Below, one piece after another: positions 56,363-64,000 of a DNA stretch of 64,000 nt. Position 1 is the stretch's first letter; each line of letters starts with the position of its first letter. Made by a program: the position numbers and the translations under genes. Below the pieces are notes generated by a model. It saw only the letters and a program-made list of their open reading frames with translations. It ran no database searches and was not told the origin of the DNA. The DNA is from an uncultured Algibacter sp. (lineage in GTDB: Bacteria > Bacteroidota > Bacteroidia > Flavobacteriales > Flavobacteriaceae): the NCBI RefSeq assembly GCF_947487575.1, contig NZ_CANKXG010000003.1:124001-188000 (forward strand), read 5' to 3'.

Positions 56363-59300
56363 CTAAAAGGAATTTATTTTTAACTGAATAACATGTTTAC
56401 CAGGTTCTAGCCTTATAGAATCAAAAGCTGAAGGTACTTTCTTTCCATTATGAATTAAGTCTTTTCCATTTAAACCGTTCAAAGAAAATTCAGCAACCAT
56501 ATTACCAGGAATTTCGATTTCATAAGTTTGAAGTCTTGCTCCATTATAGGTGTATTTCCCTTTTATTGCCCCCCTTACAGTAGGTACTTCTATAGTACTT
56601 GATTTCAATTTACTCATCTGTGGTTTAATAGTTGCAACGCCAAAACCAGGTGTTTTTGGCTTGATACCCCATAACCCCCTTGGAATTACGTTTGCCGGTA
56701 CAGCTCCCCATGCATGATTCCAATCTAGATTATTCTTGTATTTTAAATCCCAAGCTTCTAACGTAATCGTTGAGCCACTTCTAATCATATTATACCAACT
56801 TCTTTCTGCTTTACTTTCCATAAGTTCTAAGGCATAGTCTGCTTCTCCTGCATTGTATAAGCCATCCATTAAAAATTGGGCACCATAAACACTACAAGCC
56901 AAACCTCTAGACTTTACATAATCTACAACAGATTGGTAATGCTCTTCTGGAACCAATCCAAAGGCTAAAGGCATCATATTAGCGTGTAAGGAAGCATGAT
57001 CTGTTCCAATACCATCAACATAAATACCACGTTCTACATCAAACATTTGTTCATTAACTGCTTTTTTAGCTTTAATTGCTCTTAGTTCAAAATCTAAAAC
57101 CTCTTGAGTTTTACCTAAAATTTTTGCAAATTCTGCCATAATTTTCATGTTCTCATAGAAAAATGAATTAATTACAGTACTATATGGTTTAAAAACAAAT
57201 CCATCACGTTCACCTTTAGTTTTACTACCATTAAAATTAGCAGAAGGCCAATCCACAATATCAGTTAACGGTTTTTTATAGCCGTCTTGAAAGCCAAGTT
57301 TACGCATAAACTCTTGGTCTACTTTAGTTGATGTGATTAACCCATGCTCATTAGATAGTTCAAAAAGTGTTTTGTATTTCAAAGGTTCGTAATAACGTTC
57401 AATAAGCTCAATATTACCTGTATACATATAATCAGCATAAATCAATAACGCCACATGCTGTTGCCATTCAGTAGGCCATGTTGGGTTTTTCATGAAATAC
57501 TCAATGGTACGTCTTGCCATTGCAAACTCTCTATCTGTTGTGTAGTGACTTAATTGATTTAAATAAGCATCAGCCTCATAAGGAATACGCTCTCTATCAC
57601 CATCAACATATAAGCCGTTAAATGTTGTTGCCTTAATCGAATATTTACATAAATCCCAAACTTGGTTTAAAATATCATTGTTACTTGTAAAACCACTCGC
57701 ATTGTCATCCCAATAAGTGCGGAATGCTAACTGCTCAAAATTTTCAGAAGTAAGCGTTCCTTGAGCTCCTTCTACTTCAGCATATCTAAATGGAACTAAT
57801 GGAGGGAATCCGTCTGGCAAAGGAATGGCTTTATTAGCTCTTGTATTTCTCTCGTTTTCTTGTACTTTAATTTGATATTTAGTTTGGCCTGGTTTTACAT
57901 TAACTTTAATCTCTTGGTATCGAATATTACTTTTCTTTGGTGGTGTTCTATTAACATTACCTTTATTATCAACCATTTCGCTTACCCTTACTGTTAAAGT
58001 ATGTGGCGTTTTTGCTTCATAAGTAAAATCCATTGTAGCAAATGCTGCCTTACCAAAATCCATGAAATAAAAATCTCCTCGGTTTTCAAACTTAACTGGC
58101 TTTATTCTATCAATTTCAAATTTATTTTCGGTTGAAATAATATAACTATCACTTTTTCCAGTTGTGAATTTTTGTGCTTCAGAATAATCTACAAGTCTGT
58201 TTTCTTGCTCCCATATTCTAACTTTCCAAAAGTATGCTTTTCCAATTTCCAAAGGATTACCTGCATACTCAACATCTGTTGATTTTGTAGAAGCTACTCT
58301 CCCACTATCCCAAACATTTCCATTATTTGCATCGATACTTTTTTGATTTGAAGCCACTAAAATTTGATACGCCCCTTGAAATTTAGAACCTAAAGGCACT
58401 GTCCAACCAAATTCTGGTTTTAAATCGAATATTTTTACATCAGTACTTGGCTCTCGAATAAGTTCAACGGTTAAATCTGTTGGTGCTGCTCTATATTCGT
58501 TGCTATTCTTTTTAATTAATTCATCAAGCTTTATGCGTAATTTATTAGCTACTTCTTTGTACTTTTTCTTTCCTATTAAATTTTTAATTTCTTGAGGATC
58601 TTTTTCTAAATCATAAAGTTCTTCAATAGATTTATCATTAACATACCTGAAATACTTCCACTTTTTTGTACGCACACCTTCACTTGGTGGAATATGTTTA
58701 AAATCCCAAATGTGTTCAATCAAAATAGTGTCTCTAGCTATTGTATTTGTTTCCTTTTTAACAATAGGCATCAAGCTTTTACCTTGCCATGTATCTGGGG
58801 CTTTAACACCTGCTATATCTGCAATGGTTTGCGGAACATCAATGTTTAGCACCATATCATCAACATCCTGATGCTGATTTATTCTAGGGTCAAATACAAT
58901 TAATGGCACACGTATAGAATTATCATACATTAACCATTTTCCAGCAAATTGACGTTCTCCTAAAAAGTAGCCATTATCCCCCATTACAATGATTACGGTG
59001 TTTTTATCAACCCCTTTTGCTTTTAGTTTTTTACGTATTTTTTTGATTTCCAAATCTACTCCAGAAATCATTCTGTAATAACCTTTTAAACTATGCTGAT
59101 ATTTTTCAGGGGTATCATAACGCCATGTCCAACGCAATCTATTAAACCCATCTCTTACAATTTTTGGTTGCGCATCAAAATACTTATCATCTCCTAATTC
59201 TGGCTCAGGAATAGTTGTACTTTCCAACATTTGGTCCATTTCAGATTGCCAGAAATATTGCTTTGGAGCTCCATCATGGGCATGTGGTGCACTAAAACTT

Positions 59301-59896
59301 AATGACAAACAAAACGGCTCATCGTTAGAAGCATTAGCGTCTATAAAATCTAGAGCTTTTTGTCCTGTATATCTTGTTAAGTGAACCGTATCATTATCAA
59401 TAGTTTTATAGTAATATCCTCTTCTATCTTTATAACGGTTATTTCTGTCGTAAGATTCGTATTCATCAAATTGTTTATCTAAATCGTTATAGCGCACTCC
59501 ATATTTTCCAAAGAAACCAGTATAATATCCATTATCTTTAAGTAATCTTGGATAAGAGTTTGCCATATATTCTTCCCGTACATTACCTGTTTGAAAATTA
59601 AAATTATGTGCACGCTCATGTAACCCCGTTAAGATACTAGCTCTACTTGCAGCACAAATAGGAGTAGTAACTATTGCTGTGTTGAAATACGTTCCTGATT
59701 TAGCCAAATCATCCATTTGTGGAGTTTCTACAAATTGATTTCCTGCATAACCAATGGCATCAAAACGCTGATCATCAGTTAATATGAAAATAATATTTGG
59801 TTTTTCACCGTTGTTAGCCTGTTTAGCTTGTCCGGAAATTTTGTTAAAACATACTAGCATCGAAATAATGGCTAGTAAAAAGCAGTTCTTTTGCAT
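56363..59896 (-). CDS. Sulfatase (S1)-GH78 rhamnosidase fusion
   Basis: Residues 1-22 are a signal peptide. Residues of about 30-470 are an S1 formylglycine sulfatase: metal site DDQ (41-43), formylglycine Cys81 in [11 protein letters not shown], and [17 protein letters not shown]. Residues of about 480-590 are the GH78-type Fn3-like domain ([20 protein letters not shown]). The GH78 barrel follows, with acid motif [14 protein letters not shown] (Glu769). The fusion would remove sulfate from, and then release, terminal rhamnose. It resembles the sulfatase S1_25-GH78 enzyme known from the Formosa agariphila ulvan locus; that link is from memory. It has no lipobox. A repeat lies 77 bp upstream and a terminator follows. 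Confidence 0.93.
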   Translation of the reverse strand: MQKNCFLLAIISMLVCFNKISGQAKQANNGEKPNIIFILTDDQRFDAIGYAGNQFVETPQMDDLAKSGTYFNTAIVTTPICAASRASILTGLHERAHNFNFQTGNVREEYMANSYPRLLKDNGYYTGFFGKYGVRYNDLDKQFDEYESYDRNNRYKDRRGYYYKTIDNDTVHLTRYTGQKALDFIDANASNDEPFCLSLSFSAPHAHDGAPKQYFWQSEMDQMLESTTIPEPELGDDKYFDAQPKIVRDGFNRLRWTWRYDTPEKYQHSLKGYYRMISGVDLEIKKIRKKLKAKGVDKNTVIIVMGDNGYFLGERQFAGKWLMYDNSIRVPLIVFDPRINQHQDVDDMVLNIDVPQTIADIAGVKAPDTWQGKSLMPIVKKETNTIARDTILIEHIWDFKHIPPSEGVRTKKWKYFRYVNDKSIEELYDLEKDPQEIKNLIGKKKYKEVANKLRIKLDELIKKNSNEYRAAPTDLTVELIREPSTDVKIFDLKPEFGWTVPLGSKFQGAYQILVASNQKSIDANNGNVWDSGRVASTKSTDVEYAGNPLEIGKAYFWKVRIWEQENRLVDYSEAQKFTTGKSDSYIISTENKFEIDRIKPVKFENRGDFYFMDFGKAAFATMDFTYEAKTPHTLTVRVSEMVDNKGNVNRTPPKKSNIRYQEIKVNVKPGQTKYQIKVQENERNTRANKAIPLPDGFPPLVPFRYAEVEGAQGTLTSENFEQLAFRTYWDDNASGFTSNNDILNQVWDLCKYSIKATTFNGLYVDGDRERIPYEADAYLNQLSHYTTDREFAMARRTIEYFMKNPTWPTEWQQHVALLIYADYMYTGNIELIERYYEPLKYKTLFELSNEHGLITSTKVDQEFMRKLGFQDGYKKPLTDIVDWPSANFNGSKTKGERDGFVFKPYSTVINSFFYENMKIMAEFAKILGKTQEVLDFELRAIKAKKAVNEQMFDVERGIYVDGIGTDHASLHANMMPLAFGLVPEEHYQSVVDYVKSRGLACSVYGAQFLMDGLYNAGEADYALELMESKAERSWYNMIRSGSTITLEAWDLKYKNNLDWNHAWGAVPANVIPRGLWGIKPKTPGFGVATIKPQMSKLKSSTIEVPTVRGAIKGKYTYNGARLQTYEIEIPGNMVAEFSLNGLNGKDLIHNGKKVPSAFDSIRLEPGKHVIQLKINSF

Positions 59897-59973
59897 AAAA
59901 ATAGTCTTAGTTTAATGGATAATTTTAATAAAATCTATAGCCTATAAATTTATTTATTTTTTAGCCAAAAGCT

Positions 59974-59990
59974 ATCCTGTTGTGTCCTGA
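59974..59990 (-). promoter_or_regulatory. Operator-like direct repeat
   Basis: Halves are ATCCTGT (59974-59980) and GTCCTGA (59984-59990), 10 bp start to start, 77 bp upstream of the sulfatase-GH78 start codon. With 32209 this is the best-conserved copy. Confidence 0.6.
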
Positions 59991-60053
59991 AACAAAATCT
60001 AATGAATTGGGAATTCTACTACTTCTAAAGATGTGTAGAACTAAGATACTATT

Positions 60054-61472
60054 TTACCAGTTATCTGTTCTAAATATAGAAATTGGTAAACCTGAATTTG
60101 TTTTCAAATTGCTTTCAAAACAGTCTTCAAAACCATATCTCACAGCTACAGGCTTTTTTACCTGTTCACTATAGATTATTAAGCTTTTTTTGTCTTCACT
60201 AAAACTCACTTGAGCAGGATAAAACACTTTATCAAAAGATGCTACTACAAATCCTTTTATATTTTTGCTTTTTAGGAAAAAATCGCTTTTTTGAAATTTA
60301 AAATGAAGTTTTACTTTGCTATTTTTTACTATCATTTTATTTAGCTCACCACTTCTATAATTTAAATTATTAACACTATACTGTTTAGTAAGTGCCCAAT
60401 TTGCTAATCGCTTTGCTACTATTTCTTTTTTTGAAGGATGAATATCATTACAATCTCCAGAATCTGTAGTAATTACTAACCCTGTATTACGAATTTTCTG
60501 GAAAACTTTAAATTGCGCTTCTCTAATTAAATCGGCTCCCATATCTACAGCCTTTTTATTTTTAACATAATCAAAAGGGGCAATTTGCACAAAATAAAAA
60601 GGAAGGTTTTTATCTTTCCATTGAGTTCTCCATGAAGCTATTAAATCTTTCATATAACTCTTATATGCGCTAGGATGCATCCTATTTGATTCCCCTTGAT
60701 ACCAAAGTATACCTTTAATCTTAAAATCCTGAAAAGGATAAATCATTGCATTGTATAAAAAAGTTGGTTTCTTTTGCTTGTTTTCCTCTATCGGTAAAGA
60801 ATCAAAAAACTTAATGTTGTTATATTTTAGCAATTTATGCTTGGGTATCCATGATTCAATTTTAGTTCCTCCCCATGAAGATTCAATAATCCCTATTGGT
60901 ACATTTAGATTTTCAAAAAGCGTTGTACCAAAAACATATCCAATTGCACTAAAATCTTTTGCTGAAGCTTCATTAGATTTAACCCACTTACCGCCAACAT
61001 CAAAATTAGGTAAAACACTTGCCGCTCTTGGATTATTGAATAATCGAATACTGTTATTTTTAGCAATTTTGAGATATTTTTCTGAGTTTAAAACCATTGA
61101 TTTTCTTAAACCTTTCAATGGCATTTCCATATTAGATTGTCCAGAACAAAACCAAACTTCACCAATTAAAACGTTAGACAAAGTTACAGTATTACTCCCT
61201 TCAATCTTTAACGAATGACTTTCAAAAGAACCTCGTTTTGTTTTAATTTTTGAAAACCAGAAACCCTCTGAATTTACAACTGTTGATTTTTTTTCTCCCC
61301 AACTTGAAGAAATTTTTATTAGTGTGTTAGGAATATCTTTACCCCAAATTGAAACGATTTCCTTTTGTTGCAAAACCATATTATCTCCAAAAAAAGCTGG
61401 CAACTCAACCTGACTGTTAAGTTGAAAACTTACAAGGCAAACAACTATGTAAACAAGTCTTAAATGTTTCAT
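60054..61472 (-). CDS. SGNH/sialate O-acetylesterase-like carbohydrate esterase
   Basis: A signal peptide (VYIVVCLVSFQLNSQ) precedes an SGNH-type esterase domain. The catalytic Ser113 is in FCSGQSNMEMPL, the oxyanion/GES block is WYQGESNRMHPSAY, and the Asp343/His345 pair is in DIHPSKK. The family removes O-acetyl groups from sugars such as sialic acid, rhamnogalacturonan or xylan. There is no sialic acid context here, so the name should be read as fold-level. It is 8 bp downstream of the Gfo/Idh oxidoreductase (61481) and probably in the same transcript, ending before the sulfatase-GH78 promoter region. Confidence 0.88.
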   Translation of the reverse strand: MKHLRLVYIVVCLVSFQLNSQVELPAFFGDNMVLQQKEIVSIWGKDIPNTLIKISSSWGEKKSTVVNSEGFWFSKIKTKRGSFESHSLKIEGSNTVTLSNVLIGEVWFCSGQSNMEMPLKGLRKSMVLNSEKYLKIAKNNSIRLFNNPRAASVLPNFDVGGKWVKSNEASAKDFSAIGYVFGTTLFENLNVPIGIIESSWGGTKIESWIPKHKLLKYNNIKFFDSLPIEENKQKKPTFLYNAMIYPFQDFKIKGILWYQGESNRMHPSAYKSYMKDLIASWRTQWKDKNLPFYFVQIAPFDYVKNKKAVDMGADLIREAQFKVFQKIRNTGLVITTDSGDCNDIHPSKKEIVAKRLANWALTKQYSVNNLNYRSGELNKMIVKNSKVKLHFKFQKSDFFLKSKNIKGFVVASFDKVFYPAQVSFSEDKKSLIIYSEQVKKPVAVRYGFEDCFESNLKTNSGLPISIFRTDNW

Positions 61473-61480
61473 TAATTTTA

Positions 61481-62674
61481 TTAGAGAACTATTTTATCAT
61501 TCCATTTTACAATTTCATTGTTATACATAGCGTCAAGTCCCATTTGTACGCATATTGCAGCTTTTGCACCAGTAATAACATTTGATTCTGGTGTTTTATT
61601 ACTTATTATTGATGATTTAAAATCAAGCAAAGCTTGCTTACTTGGATTTAAATGCTCCAAATCTATTTTATAACCTTTTTCTTTATCCCATTGCGCAGTC
61701 GCTCCACTTACACCATCTACATCTTGTATAATTTTATTCTTCCTTTTGCCTTCTGGATAAAACCAGGCGTGCTTAGTATCGATAATTATGGTTCCTTTAT
61801 CTCCAATCACCTTTATTTGATAACCATCTTTCGCATTACTGGTTAAACAAGTAAACTTTGCTTCTACTCCGTTTGGGTAACTATATATTAAATGAACATT
61901 ATCAAACGTTTCTCTTCCATCTTTCCAATAATCAACACCCCCAACACCCATAACTTGATTTGGGGTTTCATTAAGAACCCAATTAACAAAATCGATTTGA
62001 TGTGAACATAATTCAGCAGTTAATCCTCCTGAGAATTCTCGATACATCCTCCAATTTATAGCTTTTTCAAATTTAGAATCAGGAACTGGTCTTCGCCAGT
62101 TTCCATGCCTATTCCATTGACACTCAAAACCTGTAATATTACCAACTTTTCCTTGTTTAATTAAATCTACTATATGTGTATAAAGCCTTGAACTATGGTA
62201 TTGATGACCTGTTTGAAATATTCGATTAGAATCATTTTCCTTATTAACTAATTCAATAATTCCTTTGTAGCCCTTAGCTAATGTTTTTTCGCAATATACA
62301 TGCTTGCCAGCATCAAGTGCATCAATCGCAATTTTTGAGTGCGTATTAAATGGTGTTGCAACTATAATTGCATCAATATCTTTGTTATCTAAAAGTTTTC
62401 GGTAATCTGAATAACCAGTAGGATTTGAATTAGATTTTGCTAAACCTTTATTTAATCTAAATGGCAAAATATCGCAAGCAGCTATTACATTTACATGGTC
62501 TATTGAATTGATTATAGACGTTAAACCGCCTCCACGATCTCCAGTACCAATAACACCAATATTTATATTGTTGTTGGCATTTAAATTAGACATCACATTG
62601 CCATATAAATAAGAAGAACTTGCTATACCTGCAGTAACTACAGCTGTATTTTTTATAAATGAGCGTCTTTTCAA
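61481..62674 (-). CDS. Gfo/Idh/MocA family oxidoreductase, Tat-exported, TTG start
   Basis: The N-terminus KRRSFIKNTAVVTAGIAS is a twin-arginine signal. The first codon is TTG at 62674: the previous in-frame codon but one is the stop of the upstream gene, and no ATG precedes the RR motif. The Rossmann part has INIGVIGTGDRGGGL and ASKIAIDALDAGKHVYCEKT-like segments. The usual EKP is EKT here, which is atypical. The C-terminal dimerisation sheet follows, with FSGGLTAELCSHQIDFVNWV. It would use NAD(P) to oxidise or reduce a sugar, or act GH109-like on a glycoside; the substrate is unknown. Gene order 62678-61481-60054 with 3-8 bp gaps indicates an operon. Confidence 0.88.
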   Translation of the reverse strand: MKRRSFIKNTAVVTAGIASSSYLYGNVMSNLNANNNINIGVIGTGDRGGGLTSIINSIDHVNVIAACDILPFRLNKGLAKSNSNPTGYSDYRKLLDNKDIDAIIVATPFNTHSKIAIDALDAGKHVYCEKTLAKGYKGIIELVNKENDSNRIFQTGHQYHSSRLYTHIVDLIKQGKVGNITGFECQWNRHGNWRRPVPDSKFEKAINWRMYREFSGGLTAELCSHQIDFVNWVLNETPNQVMGVGGVDYWKDGRETFDNVHLIYSYPNGVEAKFTCLTSNAKDGYQIKVIGDKGTIIIDTKHAWFYPEGKRKNKIIQDVDGVSGATAQWDKEKGYKIDLEHLNPSKQALLDFKSSIISNKTPESNVITGAKAAICVQMGLDAMYNNEIVKWNDKIVL

Positions 62675-62677
62675 ATT

Positions 62678-64000
62678 TTATAGTTTTGGTTCCCAACCTG
62701 GCTCATAAGTTCTAGACCAGAGTTTCATGGCATCTCTGTTATACATCATACCTGTTTTATCATCTATATCAAAACCATCATTAATTCTGTAAGCAATATT
62801 TGCGTAATGCACCATAGCCATACTTTTACTAGCATCATCAATAGGTGCGTTTAATTTAGTTTTTCCTCTAATGGTATCAAAAAGATTTTGAACATGTTTT
62901 GTTGAGGTATCTCCACCTCCACCTAAAGCAGTTCCTGCTTCTTTCGATGCTGAATTGTATTCTTTAACTAATTTTCCTTTACGGTCATATAGCATGTATT
63001 TACCTCTATCTACAAATACTGATCCTTCTGTTCCATAAATAACAGTTCCACGACCTCCTCCATAAGTACTGTAACTATTTCTAGATTTACCATCCCACTT
63101 AATAACCTTATTATCAGCAAATTTAAATGTAGCTTCCATATCATCATACATTTCCCAACCATCATCTAAAAAGTGACGCTTTTCAGCTTCAACATATACA
63201 TGCTGAGGAAAATCCACTTGTAATGCCCAACGAGCCACATCTAACTCATGGGTGCCATTATTACCAGCTTCGGCGGTTCCATATTCCCAACCATACCAAT
63301 GCCAGTTATAATTCCATGTTTCAGAGGTATAATCGCGTCTTGGCGCGGGACCTTGCCATAAACTCCAATCTAATCCATCTGGTATTGGAGCACTTTTTTG
63401 TACTGGTGACTCACCACGTCCATTGTTATAAAATGCAACAGCTTTATATGGTTTCCCAATAATGCCATTATGTATTTCATTAATAATTTCAATAGTATGA
63501 CCTGATGAACGTTGTTGATTACCCATTTGAACCACTTTGTTAAAATATTTTGCTGCTTTAACCAATTGTTCATTTTCATGCATATTGTGACTACAAGGTT
63601 TTTCTACATACACATGTTTGCCTGCTTTCATTGCCATTATTGATCCTGGAGCATGCCAATGGTCTGGTGTGGCATTAATCAATACATCTACATTTTTATC
63701 GTCTAATACTTTTCTAATATCATTCTCTAGTGAAGGGTTATAATCTATATATTCTCTAAACCCCTTTAAAGCCTTCAAGCGTTGACTTTCCATAACATCA
63801 CATAAGTAAAGCAATTTGGCATTAGTTGCTTTTGAAGCTATGGGTGGCTTAAAAGCATTCAAACGCCTTCCTAAACCAGCAATAGCTACGTTTAAGCGGT
63901 CATTTGCACCAATGATATTCTTATAACTTTTAGCAGACATAGCATTAACGCCACCTGTTAAACTAACTCCGATTGCCGCTACAGTTGTTTTTTTTAAAAA
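62678..64000 (-). CDS. Gfo/Idh/MocA family oxidoreductase (cut by window edge at the N-terminus)
   Basis: The reading frame continues beyond position 63940 to the window end without a stop: FLKKTTVAAIGVSLTGGVNA precedes an internal Met at 63940. The real start lies beyond the edge and is probably a twin-arginine signal. The Rossmann part shows LNVAIAGLGRRLNAFKPP, KHVYVEKPCSHNMHE (canonical EKP) and QMGNQQRSSGHT. The C-terminal sheet has TAEAGNNGTHELDVARWALQ. It belongs to the same class as the next gene (61481), 3 bp downstream in the same frame, but the two are not close paralogues. The likely role is redox modification or glycosidase-like hydrolysis of a sugar in the periplasm; the substrate is unknown. 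Confidence 0.9.
   Translation of the reverse strand, partial: FLKKTTVAAIGVSLTGGVNAMSAKSYKNIIGANDRLNVAIAGLGRRLNAFKPPIASKATNAKLLYLCDVMESQRLKALKGFREYIDYNPSLENDIRKVLDDKNVDVLINATPDHWHAPGSIMAMKAGKHVYVEKPCSHNMHENEQLVKAAKYFNKVVQMGNQQRSSGHTIEIINEIHNGIIGKPYKAVAFYNNGRGESPVQKSAPIPDGLDWSLWQGPAPRRDYTSETWNYNWHWYGWEYGTAEAGNNGTHELDVARWALQVDFPQHVYVEAEKRHFLDDGWEMYDDMEATFKFADNKVIKWDGKSRNSYSTYGGGRGTVIYGTEGSVFVDRGKYMLYDRKGKLVKEYNSASKEAGTALGGGGDTSTKHVQNLFDTIRGKTKLNAPIDDASKSMAMVHYANIAYRINDGFDIDDKTGMMYNRDAMKLWSRTYEPGWEPKL

Noticed and set aside
1-64000. CRISPR arrays, tRNA/rRNA genes, insertion sequences, SusC/SusD genes
   Set aside because: Looked for and not seen: no regularly spaced identical repeats, no transposase motifs, no TonB-dependent receptor or SusD-like sequence.

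Overview
This window is AT-rich DNA from a marine Bacteroidetes, most probably a Flavobacteriaceae member. The evidence is the set of type IX secretion (T9SS) C-terminal sorting domains, the many SPII lipoproteins, a hybrid two-component sensor/regulator, and dense polysaccharide-utilisation (PUL) content. I cannot fix the genus. Every gene except one AraC-type regulator is read from the minus strand. No SusC/SusD pair, RNA gene, CRISPR array or transposase was seen.

Region 1 (1-29.1 kb) is a rhamnosidase block. It holds five GH106 alpha-L-rhamnosidases (one cut by the left edge) and four GH78 alpha-L-rhamnosidases. It also holds a CBM9-like/PKD protein and a GH59 (galactocerebrosidase-family) beta-galactosidase that carries a GH78-type N-terminal domain. 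The GH59 gene sits between two closely related GH78 paralogues. Gaps are short, so most of it is probably one long transcript starting near 29.1 kb, with possible internal starts near 10.4 kb and 0.4 kb. A divergent AraC-family regulator lies at 29.3 kb.

Region 2 (30-42.3 kb) has a Tat-exported toroid-type lyase candidate, a PL28-type ulvan lyase, a sixth GH106, an Fn3 gene remnant, and three T9SS cargo proteins with ricin-like modules. One of the three is fused to a jelly-roll lyase domain. A dispersed-repeat or structured-RNA-like element lies at 32.25-32.48 kb.

Region 3 (42.5-64 kb) has the hybrid two-component system, GH105, GH3, GH43, a lipoprotein with an acidic linker, a DUF5060-type glycosidase-like lipoprotein and a PL24/PL25-like beta-propeller ulvan lyase. 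It continues with a sulfatase-GH78 fusion, an SGNH acetylesterase and two Gfo/Idh/MocA oxidoreductases (the last cut by the right edge).

Taken together, the lyases would cut ulvan, a green-algal polymer of sulfated rhamnose, uronic acids and xylose. GH105 would remove unsaturated uronate ends, GH3/GH43 would remove xylose, and sulfatase-GH78, GH78 and GH106 would release rhamnose. The excess of rhamnosidases plus GH59 suggests a second rhamnose-rich or galactose-decorated glycan.

The most interesting unlisted signal is a 17-bp direct repeat, two halves of about NTCCTGN spaced 10 bp start to start. It recurs 34-90 bp upstream of seven transcription units between 29 and 60 kb. It is a good candidate operator for an AraC-type DNA-binding domain, most likely that of the hybrid two-component system.
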